Source of the DNA: Bimastos eiseni
Taxonomy: Eukaryota > Annelida > Clitellata > Crassiclitellata > Lumbricidae
DNA: 64,000 nt
Direction: 5' to 3'
Assembly: GCA_959347315.1 (NCBI GenBank)
Contig: OY365810.1
Location: forward strand, 20,100,358-20,164,357
The notes under the pieces are model-generated. The model was not told the origin of the DNA and searched no databases. It saw only the letters and a list, made by a program, of their open reading frames with translations. The first letter of the stretch is position 1; each line of letters starts with the position of its first letter. Of the stretch, positions 1-26,327 are shown piece by piece. Made by a program: the position numbers and the translations under genes.

Positions 1-765
1 GCTCGACTTCAAAACTGCTTCCACCATTGCTACCTCTATCGTCCACTCCAAGCTCGACTACTGCAATTCCCTCTTCCTCAACCTTGAAGCCACACAAATC
101 AAACGTTTACAGTTAATCCAAAACTCATTAGTCAGAGCCGTCACCAGAACACCCAAGCATCCAAATCACTTCAATGGCTAAAAATCCCAGAGCGCATTCA
201 CTTCAAAATCTTATCATTAACTTACAACTCCATACAATATTTACAGCCCAAATATCTTCGCGAACTCTTCACCATCCAGCCAACCCGCTCTACCCGATCG
301 TCTTCTTGCCTCACCCTCACTCGACCCCCGATTACATCTCATCTCAAGTTTTCCAACCGCGCAATATCAAACGCCGTGCCTCGTCTCTGGAACGACCTAC
401 CTCCTGAATTTCGTGCCTTCTCGGTTCCTTCACCATCATTTCCAGTCATGCTGCATCATCTGTCCCTAGCGCCTCTGTCCATCACATCCCGGGCTTTTCA
501 TTCTAAACTTAAGTCCCACCTTTTCAAGAACTCTTACCCAGACTCACTACTTGACATCCCATCTGTCAATCCTCGACCAAAGCGACACCCTCCTTAACAG
601 TTACTCTGCCTCCCTGCTGACCTTCTTGAAACTGAACTCTGACTGCGAACGGACTATCCTTTGGACAACCCCTTTGATTTGACGCAGCGCTCGTGAATAA
701 GCTGGTGCCCTGCGCTTAGCTTTAAAGTGGCGCTTTAGAAATTTGGAGATTACGATTACGATTAT
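1..765 (+). mobile_element. 3' end of an L2-like LINE
   Basis: The first 600 bases encode, with frame breaks, the C-terminal tail of a non-LTR retrotransposon polyprotein: the LDYCNS motif near the start, a PRLWNDLP motif near 376-400 and a K(S)HLF end near 520. The protein part matches the homologous segment of the larger element at 39600-40030 (SIVHSKLDYCNS in both). The noncoding tail, including the phrase gtgaataagctggtg near 690, matches the tail at 18276-18530, so these copies form one family. The copy ends in a short (attacg)n run at about 745-765, as expected for L2-type LINEs. It is 5' truncated by the window edge and is not functional. Confidence 0.85.
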
Positions 766-1272
766 TTCTGGCTAATGGCCTGCTTTAAATATATGTAAGG
801 CTTCTATTATGTGATGTACAGAATTATATGTTGTGTTTTGTATTACCTTTAAATAGCACTGATGCTAAGTTTAAACATTTGTAAGATGATACATGACTAG
901 CACAACTTATATGAAACTCAATGTATTTACTCCCTATCTAGGCTCAGAATTTAGGGTTGACTTATTCGGAGGTGACTTTATTTCTAATTTGTTTGGCAAT
1001 GCTCACTGCTGCAGCAAATAGTGCATCCATATACTCGAATTCGGTACTCGGTGGAAATTGTTTACTCGGTTATACCCTATTGAGTTTTGAAAGAAAACAT
1101 GTATTTAGGAAATTGTAGGTGGTGGATCTCATCTATTGGGAGGGGGATCTCATGGTTGAGGTGGTGGATCTCAAATGCAAGGTTCCAGATCTTGGGTCTG
1201 GCGAAATTCGGCTGAATTTAACCACTGGAGTGATGGCAAGTTTGAGATGGATAGTGGGGACTCATACTTACA
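766..1272. other. Unannotated spacer
   Basis: No coding signal, RNA gene or transposon terminus recognised. A short run with repeated ggtggatctca phrases lies near 1120-1175. Confidence 0.5.
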
Positions 1273-1278
1273 GACTTA
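1273..1278. repeat. Left target-site duplication GACTTA of the Polinton
   Basis: GACTTA directly abuts the left element end and is repeated exactly at 6438-6443. Six base pairs is the duplication length made by Polinton/Maverick integrases. Confidence 0.93.
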
Positions 1279-1696
1279 AGTAGTGGTGATAGTACAGGAA
1301 AACGAGACGGAGGAGGTCGATACTTCTGCTGGACATACAAAGAGACATACGCACAAGGACAAGAGGCATACACACACGGACAAGCGGCCATACGTACACG
1401 GACAAACACTCGGACACGCATACGCTCACGGACAAGCACACGGACACGTACAAAGCGACATACGCACACATACAAAGACACATACGCACACATACAAAGA
1501 CACATACGCACATATACATACATATACATACATATAATGACACACACACATACACGCACGCATACGCACACATACAAGCACACAGACACGCACACATACG
1601 CCCATTTTTGGTTTACGGCTCAGTCATTGGCGGAAAGGCGGCGGCGGCGGCTGACCCTTCGCCCTTCCCTAGGGCGGCGCGCTCATCAAAGGAATG
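1279..1696 (+). repeat. Left terminal inverted repeat of the Polinton
   Basis: Its reverse complement matches 6014-6437: conserved outer 70 bases, an (ACACAT/ACGCAC)n-like middle of variable length, then a GC-rich inner block with ggcggcggc and ctagggcggc, ending at gctcatcaaaggaa. Reading frames inside it are low-complexity artefacts. Confidence 0.92.
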
Positions 1697-1986
1697 GTTG
1701 TAGGCCATAAAATTGACGAAATCCATACGGTATCAGAACATACAAAAACATTGTTTAAATATGTGCCAACAGTGGATCGTTTTACTTAGGCTCCACATAA
1801 ATGCAATCCCACCAATTCTGTCATCTAAAATATAATCGATGCTTAGGCCTCGTGCGGAATTTGACCTACCTACTTACTAAAGGACATTAGACGCTTGTTT
1901 ATCTATAAAACTTTGGAAAATAGCAACGCTCGTTTAGTATCTACGACGAACTCGAAGCATAAACTGATCACTTCGCGACATTATAT

Positions 1987-2446
1987 ATGAAAAGTAACGA
2001 TAAAAGTAAAATTTGCCGCTCCATCGTATACGTAAAAGAACGTGATTTTGCCGAAACGGTAAAATCGGCCGAGAATTCCGAACCGGATCTCGAAGATATC
2101 GTAAAGTCGCCAACGATGGGCGAAACGGAAATTGTTTAAGGGTCATCGGATCAATTCGAAAGAAGAATTGTTTGATTCGAGCGGAGGCAGTTGCGATGGC
2201 AGCGATGACGAGAAATTCGTCTCCGCCGCAGATATTTTAGCCGAATACAGATTAAAATGCGCTAGGAAGGATAATGAAACTCTGAAGACGACGTTGATAT
2301 GCAGACATTGTCGTTCGCGCGGCGTTGAATCCATGTCTCTGCCTTGCGCTCACATCGTGTGCTGCGAAAATTGTGCGGATATACTGGACTCGTGTCCTCT
2401 GTGTTCGGAGCGTATATTGGGAACAGTCAAAATTTATATAGTCTAA
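1987..2446 (+). pseudogene. RING-finger protein of the Polinton (frameshifted)
   Basis: An ATG at 1987 opens a 50-codon frame, rich in Lys, Glu and Asp, that stops at 2139. The continuation in another frame (from about 2132) runs to a stop at 2446, so one frameshift near 2135 splits the gene. The C-terminal 45 residues hold a C3HC4-type RING: CRHC, then CAH, CENC and CPLC, ending a few residues before the stop. That spacing resembles the C-terminal RING of IAP-type E3 ubiquitin ligases. No BIR domain is visible. The N-terminal part is acidic and Ser-rich with no recognised fold. RING or IAP-like genes are known accessory genes of virus-like elements and are thought to act on host ubiquitin pathways; the role here is inference. 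The ATPase gene begins 45 bp downstream. Confidence 0.75.
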
Positions 2447-2491
2447 AAGTATATAAATTTATTTCGGATCGCGAAACATTCACTCTCGAGC

Positions 2492-3106
2492 ATGGATCCA
2501 ACTTGGCAGCACCCGTTTTCAGCAATAATAAGCGGCCCCAGCGGGTCAGGAAAGACGCAGTTTACTTTTAGATTCATCGATCACTTACCGCATATGGTGA
2601 AACCCGCGATCAATAAAATTCTATAGTGTTACGGAATATATCAAGAAATATTTGACAGATATCCACAAATTCAATTTCACGAAGGTCTGCCGGACTTGAA
2701 TATTTTCGACGGCAAAGAGAGAACTCGGCTCGTTTTGGACGATTTGATGAGCAAGACCGACGAACACGTTAAAAAAATCTTTACCAAGATAGGTCGTCAC
2801 AGAAACGTTTCTGTCTTATACCTGACGCAAAATTTATTCTACAAAGGCAAGCATACGAGAACGATAAGTCTGAACGCTCATTATTTGGTTCTCTTCAAAA
2901 ACGTTAGAGATTCCACGCAAGTTGCGAATTTGGCTAGGCAAATGTTTCCCGGAAAGTCCAATTTCATGTTGGAAGCCTTTGGCGACGCTACCATGCAGCC
3001 TTTCGGTTATCTATTGGTCGCTTTAAGACCGGATACCGACGAGAGATATCGATTAAGGACGAACATGTTTCCCGGCGAGAAACATTACGTCTACGTTAGA
3101 AAGTAA
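2492..3106 (+). pseudogene. Polinton packaging ATPase (FtsK/HerA-type), one in-frame stop
   Basis: The frame opens at ATG 2492 and reads to a stop at 3106 (204 codons), interrupted only by a TAG at 2624-2626. Residues 14-21 form a Walker A P-loop (GPSGSGKT). A Walker B-like segment, RLVLDDLM, lies near 2726-2749. The downstream YLTQNLF, RTISLNAHY and KNVRDSTQVANLARQMF segments are typical of the A32-like genome-packaging ATPases of Polintons and adintoviruses, which pump DNA into a procapsid. The length fits the family. It is the least damaged gene of the element. A single TAG could be a recent mutation, a sequencing error or, less likely, readthrough. The integrase ATG lies 49 bp downstream. 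Confidence 0.88.
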
Positions 3107-3154
3107 AAACTATATAGCTATTTGGGATCAAGGTTCTGTAGTCGTTCGATAAAA

Positions 3155-4398
3155 ATGTCTTCGCGATTTAAGAAGTATTTCGCCAAATTAAAGTTACTGA
3201 AGGAAGCGACTGCCAAAACAAGGAGAAATATCCTGAAAGATTGCAGCAAAGGTCGAAGGAACGAAGACAGATGGAACTATATTAACGGATCATCGAACTC
3301 TGCCGATCACCGTACGAAGATCCACCGCGTCGTCGAGCGCACGCAAAAAGCAGCGAAAGACGTTGAAGTGGGCTCTTTACTGATGGAGTCGTATTTCGAT
3401 CCGAAGCATCCGTCCAGTTTCGGATGCGTGGAAACGTTCAAGAGACATTTAAAAGAGCGAATTAAATCTAAAGATTTGAAAACTTGGTTATTGGATAAAG
3501 ACGCTTATGCTTTGCATAAACCCGTCAGATTTAAATTCAGACGTAGAAAAACTTTTGCCGTAGGTTTAGACGATTTGTGGCAGGCCGATTTGATCGACGT
3601 TTTCTCTGTCGAAATATAACGATAAAATAAATATCTGTTAACATGCATCGATGTGTTTTCCAAATACGCGAGAGTTCTCCCGCTTAAATCAAAGACAGTA
3701 CCTGCACTGACCAAAGCTTTTCAGCGATGTTGAATGATGGATCGCACCCCGCTCACTAGCAGACCGATAAAGGCACCGAATTTCTCAATAGATCCTTTCA
3801 GACTCTGCTGCGCAAAAATGCCATTCTTTTCTACACTTCCGAAAACGAGGATATCAAGCGGCCGTCGTAGAGAGATTTAATCGTACCCTCAAAACCAAAA
3901 TTTGGAAATATTTCACGCACGGGAACATGCATCGGTACGTCGACGTTTTGCCCGATCTTGTATATTCGTACAACGAAATGTTTCATAGAAGCATAGGATG
4001 GCTCCAGCTCGTGTAACCCTAGAAAACGGAGAAGTCGTGAGAAAGCGCCTATTCGGCGGAAAGAAGAGACTGCCGGTTTGGAAGTACGAGAATGGCAACA
4101 AGGTGAGAATAAGTAAGGCCAGAATAGCATTCAAAAAGGGCTACCTACCTTTGTGGTCGGAAGAAATTTTCGCTATATCGGGTCGAATACCTTCCAATCC
4201 CGTAACGTACGAATTTATGGATTACAGCGGCAAGAAAGTAAAAGGTAAATTCTATCAAGAAGAATTGCAACGCGTTTCTAAAGAAGACGACATTTACATA
4301 GTGGAAGCGATATTAAAAACTCGCAAACAAGGCAAAAAATTGGAATATATGACAACGACAGTTTTAATTCTTGGACTTTTGATATATTGGATACTTAA
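3155..4398 (+). pseudogene. Polinton integrase (retroviral-type, multiply frameshifted)
   Basis: The start at ATG 3155 gives a basic N-terminal region. The rve-type catalytic core follows in pieces: first Asp in WQADLIDV (about 3578-3600), IDVFSKYARVLPLKSK (about 3645-3695), second Asp in DKGTEF (about 3762-3780) and the Glu in ERFNRT (about 3869-3886). The C-terminal part (3998 onward) has KVRISKARIAFKKGYLPLWSEEIF and FYQEELQRV, typical of Polinton integrases. A chromodomain-like ending, DSFNSWT, is readable in the +1 frame and stops at 4396-4398. At least four frameshifts (near 3600, 3860, 3995 and 4350) break the gene. The hydrophobic tail read in the 3998-4438 frame is a product of the last frameshift, not a membrane segment. 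Confidence 0.88.
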
Positions 4399-4441
4399 AC
4401 ATCTTTTGATTCAGATCGATCGTGTATATGGTTCGTAAAGG

Positions 4442-5248
4442 ATGGCTCACTTTTATCTCACGTTACCGAGCAACAACTTCGCGAACTACTATCCGGATAA
4501 TCAGATCACGCGATTTACCACGAGATTAGAGGAAACCGTATCTCTGTCCGGCTATTGGGAAGTCGGTTTGGTCGAAATACAATAAGCTCGCAGTTGGAAT
4601 AATTTATTCAGAGGGGAAGGTAGAGTTCACTATTCTCAATCCGCTGTCCAAAACGGCAAGCAGATTTACGTACATCACACTGTACGTCTCCCGGTCGGAT
4701 ACTACGAATCGCCTTCCAGCATCGTGCATTGCATAAACTATTATATACAAGAATTTGCGAAAAAGTCGGAAGTCAAAGACTTTCTGACCTTTAGTTATAA
4801 CGTCGTAATGAAACGCTTTCACGGAGAAATAAGCGAAGGTGCGAGTCTGATTTTCACCGTCTCTATGTTCTATGTTGGGCATCGAGTCGCATCAGAATCC
4901 CATACAGCATTTCGAGAACGAGCCGTTAAGTTTTAGATCGGGTAGCGCGTGTGACGTAAATCGAGGATTTAATTCCCTTTTCGTCTACTGCAACTTGTGG
5001 GAACACGTTATGGTCGGGGATATCAAAGTTCCTCTGCTTCGTATCGTACCGATTTCGGGAAGAAACGGCGATATCGTCCACACCATGTACGAAAAGCCTC
5101 AATACGTACCCTTGTACAGCAGAAACATTTCGATTCTATCGAGATAGGTATAAGGAACGACGTCGGTCTACCCGTACCATTCGAAACCGGGAAAGTGTTG
5201 ATAACGCTTCATTTCGAATTGCGCAAAATTCCATATCTATTACAATGA
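4442..5248 (+). pseudogene. Probable Polinton minor capsid (penton-like) protein, broken
   Basis: ATG 4442 opens with MAHFYLTLPSN, then YYPDN and SGYWEVGLVEIQ, a set I associate with the conserved Polinton capsid-accessory family. A TAA at 4583-4585 interrupts the frame. It resumes in phase to about 4870, shifts to the frame ending near 5147 (with FVYCNLWEH and VGDIKVPLLRIVP), then shifts again near 5140 to end as RNDVGLPVPFETGKVLITLHF before the TGA at 5246-5248. About 269 codons fits a single-jelly-roll minor capsid (penton) protein, which forms capsid vertices in related viruses. The assignment to minor rather than another capsid protein rests on length and remembered family motifs. The stop overlaps the next ATG (5245) as ATGA. 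Confidence 0.66.
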
Positions 5249-5673
5249 AAAGACAATTTTTTGCGACAAGTGTCGCGAGTCGTTTTGCGTACGAAGACTA
5301 TTACTCTCAACAGAGCGGGAGCGGAATGCCTGTTTTCCAAGGCTCTCGCATGCAGCGCGGACACGGACTGGGAAGCATTCTCAGCGGATTCTTCAGAAGC
5401 GCCTGGTCTTTAATTCAAACCGAAGCTAAAGCTTTCGGAAAACAGTTCTTGAGAACTGGTTTGCAGATAGCCAACGACGTTGCGGATGGGCAAAATTTCA
5501 AAGAGGCTAGCAAATCTCGTATTCCGGCCGGTATAAAAGAGTTTGCGTCGACCAACCATATCTATAATCAAAGCGGTAGCTTTGGATCGTTTTGTACGTG
5601 GAGAATTCTTCGTATGGAGAATATTTCGACTCGTTCGGCAGACCACCAGAAGATGACTTTAGCGATTTTTTGA
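5245..5673 (+). pseudogene. pX/pVI-like core peptide of the Polinton, C-terminus replaced
   Basis: The frame starts at ATG 5245, overlapping the preceding stop. Residues 35-100 read QRGHGLGSILSGFFRSAW, then KAFGKQFLRTGLQIANDV and DGQNFKEASKSR. This Gly- and Lys-rich amphipathic block recurs in Polinton and adintovirus genomes and is compared with adenovirus core/membrane-lytic proteins. Family similarity ends near 5560 (IKEFASTN). The rest of the frame to 5673 is an artefact of an internal deletion that brings in protease-coding sequence in another frame. The likely role is a minor virion component that binds DNA or disrupts membranes (inference). Confidence 0.6.
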
Positions 5674-5885
5674 CCAGATATTGCGAACATTGGATTTTTA
5701 ATGATAAACATTTAAAAAGTTCCATTAGTCGTTTCTGCCGACACTATTGCATTTTCTACTGCTTGTATAGATGTAGAAATAAAAATCTTACCGCAATTAC
5801 TAATAAACTTACTTTGGATACTGGACTTAACGATTATTTGGTTCATAATTACGTGTGTAAGATGTTTGCCAATAAAATTTATTGA
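5592..5885 (+). pseudogene. C-terminal fragment of an adenain-type cysteine protease
   Basis: This frame, without an ATG, reads ENSSYGEYFDSFGRPPED, later HLKSSISRFCRHYCIFYC, and ends with a TGA at 5883-5885. FDSFGRPP and the Ser-rich segment before a C-x3-YC motif match the second half of the adenain/Ulp1-like maturation proteases of Polintons and related viruses. The candidate nucleophile Cys is followed by Arg (CRHYC) where the family usually has Gly. The N-terminal half with the catalytic His is absent, consistent with a deletion ending near 5570-5590. The fragment cannot be an active protease. The Gly-to-Arg reading needs an alignment. Confidence 0.72.
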
Positions 5886-6013
5886 AACGTTTCCATCATT
5901 CTTTTAATGTATAGGAGTTAAAAATTGCTCAAGCGCGTAGGCGATATGATATTTACGCTCGCTAGTTGTAGCGGATATTGTCTTTCGCCATGGGCGAATA
6001 TTCCCACGAGATC

Positions 6014-6437
6014 GTTCCTTTGATGAGCGTGCCGCCCTAGGGGAGGGAGAAGGGCCAGCCGCTGCCGCCGTTCTGCCAATAACTGGTAAACTAAAAATGG
6101 GCGTTTCTTTTCGTGCATATGTGCGTATATGTGTGCGTGTCATTGTATGTATGTATGTATATGTGTGTATGTGTGCTTGTATGTGTGCTCATATATGGGT
6201 GCGTGTCCGTGTGTGTGTCTGTGTGCTTTTATGTGTGCGTGTCTGTGTGCGTGTATGTGTGCGTATGCGTGCGTGTCATTGTATGCATGTATATGTATGT
6301 ATGTGTCTTTGTATGTGTGCGTATGTGTGTTTGTCCGTGTATGTATGGCCACTTGTCCTTGTGTGTATCTCTCTTTGTACGTCCAGCAGAAGGATCGACC
6401 TCGCCCCGTCTCGTTCTCTTTTACTATCACAAATACT
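6014..6437 (-). repeat. Right terminal inverted repeat of the Polinton
   Basis: Inverted counterpart of 1279-1696, with the same inner GC-rich block (gccgccctagg), a long TGTGTATGTGTGCG-type middle and the conserved outer tip. Its middle has expanded and diverged independently of the left arm. The overlapping Val/Cys/Met-rich frames here are not genes. Confidence 0.92.
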
Positions 6438-6443
6438 GACTTA
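6438..6443. repeat. Right target-site duplication GACTTA of the Polinton
   Basis: Exact copy of 1273-1278, directly after the right element end. Confidence 0.93.
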
Positions 6444-6536
6444 CCTATGCTGTTGAGGGGCTTTGGAGTGGCTTCAACCATCTGCGAGAAAGGGTAGATG
6501 ATAGATGGTTGTCACAGATCTATCACGAATAGAACT

Positions 6537-6609
6537 GTGAAAACCAGTTGCTGTTGGATGACGTTTTGTTTCGCTGTTGCTGAGTGGAGGAGCAACAGTG
6601 GTCTTTGGC
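6537..6609 (+). repeat. Direct repeat unit, copy 1 of 2
   Basis: About 73 bp (gaaaaccagttgctgttgg ... gtggtctttggc) recurs at 7027-7099 with few changes, 490 bp apart. Origin unknown. Confidence 0.85.
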
Positions 6610-6836
6610 ATGTCATAGCAACTGATGTGTGGCTCAAGTGTTATACAGGCACTTTGTCTTCTATCACCAGTGATGGACTGAATTGGATGGTGGTACTACT
6701 GTGTGCCATGAACATTATTATTGACTGTAGTTGTTCTATATCTTTGACACACTCATTGTAGGAAATCTGATAGAATGTCACCTGCTAACTCTGGATGGGA
6801 ACCAATCAGTTGGCTGGGCATGTGGGTTTGTGTCAG

Positions 6837-6837
6837 C

Positions 6838-6873
<36 letters not shown>

Positions 6874-6914
6874 TATATATATATATATATATATATATCT
6901 ATATATATATATAG
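6837..6914. repeat. Compound microsatellite (TG)n(AG)n(AT)n
   Basis: Consecutive TG, AG and AT dinucleotide runs, the last about 45 bp with one imperfection. Confidence 0.95.
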
Positions 6915-7026
6915 AGCCTGTTCTTGTTGGCATTTAGCTATCCTGAAGAAAGCTTCTTGAGCTAACTGATGAACTCTTTGTTCTCAATGACATGTGATGT
7001 CATTTTGACTGGCATAGAAACCACCT

Positions 7027-7099
7027 GTGAAAACCAGTTGCTGTTGGATGACGTTTTGTTTCACTGTCACTGAGTGGAGGAGCAACGGTGGTCTTTGGC
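7027..7099 (+). repeat. Direct repeat unit, copy 2 of 2
   Basis: Second copy of the 6537-6609 unit, differing at a handful of positions such as cgctgttgctgag versus cactgtcactgag. Confidence 0.85.
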
Positions 7100-7532
7100 T
7101 AAAATACTTACAAAGTTTCTGGTGAAATAAAGTAAACAATTAAATTTTAACCAGGCCAGCTAACAATGTCAATATCGAATTAATTGTTGTTCTTTTTGAA
7201 ACACTATGTGCTTTCTAGGCATGGCTTGTCAATAGTAGTCATCTGATTTTATAGTGCAAAAACTTTGGCTTTAATGACAAAAAATTCAAGTTTGGCAACA
7301 TCAAAAGTTGAATTGTACTGTTTGGCTTTTCTGGAAATTGGATGATGTATTAAAGAAATACCATTCAGGTCAGAACTACTGGCCATGAACAAAAACAATT
7401 CACTGTGGTCCTTATTTGTCAAACAGACGGGACAAAACTTCTTTTATTGATTATTTCTGGGCAAAGAGTAAAGGTCATACTATAATATGTTTCAAAGAGG
7501 CCTTGTAGTGAATGCTCATCCCAACGATGGTT

Positions 7533-7742
7533 GGATGAAAATGGAATAAAGGATTGACTGGAACATATGTGAGACATCATCGTCAAGTGAAAATGGAATA
7601 AAGTATTGACTGGAACACATGTGAAACACATTGTCAAGTGAAAATGGAATAAAGTATTGACTGGAACACATGTGAAACACATTGTCAAGTGAAAATGGAA
7701 TAAAGTATTGACTGGAACATATGTGAAACACATAGTCAAGTG
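7533..7742. repeat. 51-bp minisatellite, about four units
   Basis: The unit tcaagtgaaaatggaataaa ... recurs at 7583, 7634, 7685 and (start only) 7736, a period of 51 bp, with a diverged copy before. Since 51 is divisible by three, long repetitive frames appear on the minus strand; they are not taken as genes. Confidence 0.9.
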
Positions 7743-8891
7743 CAATACTTTGTAAAAGAAGCCTGCTAGCATGGTCATGTTGGCACAATTCTGCCGATCT
7801 TGTTAAATCAAAGATTTGTGAATTACATCGATATGCATGTAGTCCCAGGTGGGTTATTGTACGTGACACAACTTTGAGCATTTGCCTAAACAGGCCACTC
7901 AGATCATATCCCGGAATGTTCAATGCATTAGGTAATATTTGGTAGTGATAACTAAACCAAATTTTCCTTTGGTTTGTAAATGGCAAAGCTTGCCTGGAAC
8001 GATTTGCCAAGAGATATGGCGTAAAGGCTATTTTAAAGATACGGATTTAGTAATGTCATGGGTGGTTTGTAAGATGGCATCATCTATGAATTGTCACCTG
8101 CACGGAGGACACCTAATCATATTGTATCCTATGGTATATCCTGGGAATTTACAATGGGCTTCAAGCCATTCAGGAACGCTTTTAGTGTTAGGGCCTTGGA
8201 AATAAGAAAGACTTCAGGCAACAAAGGAATGAGGATTGGACTCTGACTAAAATCTTACTATGGATTGTGTGAGTAGTAAGTCATTCCAAATAGAAGGATC
8301 CTCGACTGCAAAGGCAGAAGAATAAATCAGCAATGATGACTGAAGGCTACATTCGGACAGATGACCCAGAATTAACTGGATACACAAGTATTGCTCTCTG
8401 ATTATGATGATAACAATGATTTTTAAGGTTTCTTCAGATCTGCTATTCTGTTACTAAAATGTTATGTTCCAAATGTCAAGTGGTACTGCTGCTAGTTTGA
8501 TTACTAGCCGATAAATTCTTAGAAAACACGCTATGTTGGGGAAAGCAGTGAACTTGTGATTGTGCAGCACGTGTTTGCAGGGTTTAACTCGATCCATTGA
8601 GTTGTTTTTGAAAAGAGCTGCAAAAGGCTTGGATTTATTGGGAGCATGTGAAAAGACATGACTTGTATGCAGGTCATGGAATTGTGTACAGATTGGACAT
8701 TAATGGGCCAAGATAAGCATGATGTTTACTTGTAGGTGAGTATGCATGTATTTGGTGATTTGAAGCGAATTTGGTTGCAGCACAAACAGTTTGGGGTTTG
8801 CTTATGTTCAATCAGTGTGTGAGGTGTGTTTGTGTGTACATGTTTGCTTATGTCGTTATCCTAGAGGCAGTCCTTAAGTAGGGACGCATAG

Positions 8892-26327
<17,436 letters not shown>

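Larger units (their letters stand above)
1279..6437 (+). mobile_element. Short Polinton/Maverick element with both ends present
   Basis: This 5,159-bp element has inverted termini (AGTAGTGGTGATAGT on the left; AGTATTTGTGATAGT read inward from the right) and a perfect 6-bp duplication, GACTTA. The 5'-AG start and 6-bp duplication are family hallmarks. All recognisable genes lie on the + strand: RING protein, FtsK/HerA-type packaging ATPase, retroviral-type integrase with chromodomain-like end, probable minor capsid protein, pX-like peptide and an adenain-type protease fragment. Typical Polintons are 15-20 kb and also encode a protein-primed DNA polymerase B and a double-jelly-roll major capsid protein, neither of which is present. 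Every gene carries at least one stop or frameshift, so this is a non-autonomous, inactive internal-deletion derivative. Polintons are related to adintoviruses, so it can also be read as an endogenous virus-like relic. Confidence 0.95.

Noticed and set aside
1218..1597. Minus- and plus-strand reading frames over 84-125 codons rich in Cys/Val/Tyr or His/Thr
   Set aside because: They read through the CA/TG microsatellite inside the Polinton terminal repeat. The same kind of frames occur mirrored at 6097-6497.
4340..4438. Hydrophobic C-terminal tail of the integrase frame resembling a membrane anchor
   Set aside because: The +1 frame encodes the expected chromodomain-like end (DSFNSWT), so the hydrophobic tail is a frameshift product.
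7533..7742. Possible CRISPR-like array (also 31905-32150)
   Set aside because: Units are contiguous tandem repeats without unique spacers, in animal DNA with no cas genes.
7419..8010. Minus-strand 119- and 164-codon frames with repeated FHFHLTMCFTCVPVNT-like blocks
   Set aside because: Produced by the 51-bp minisatellite whose unit is a multiple of three. No start context, homology or splice support.
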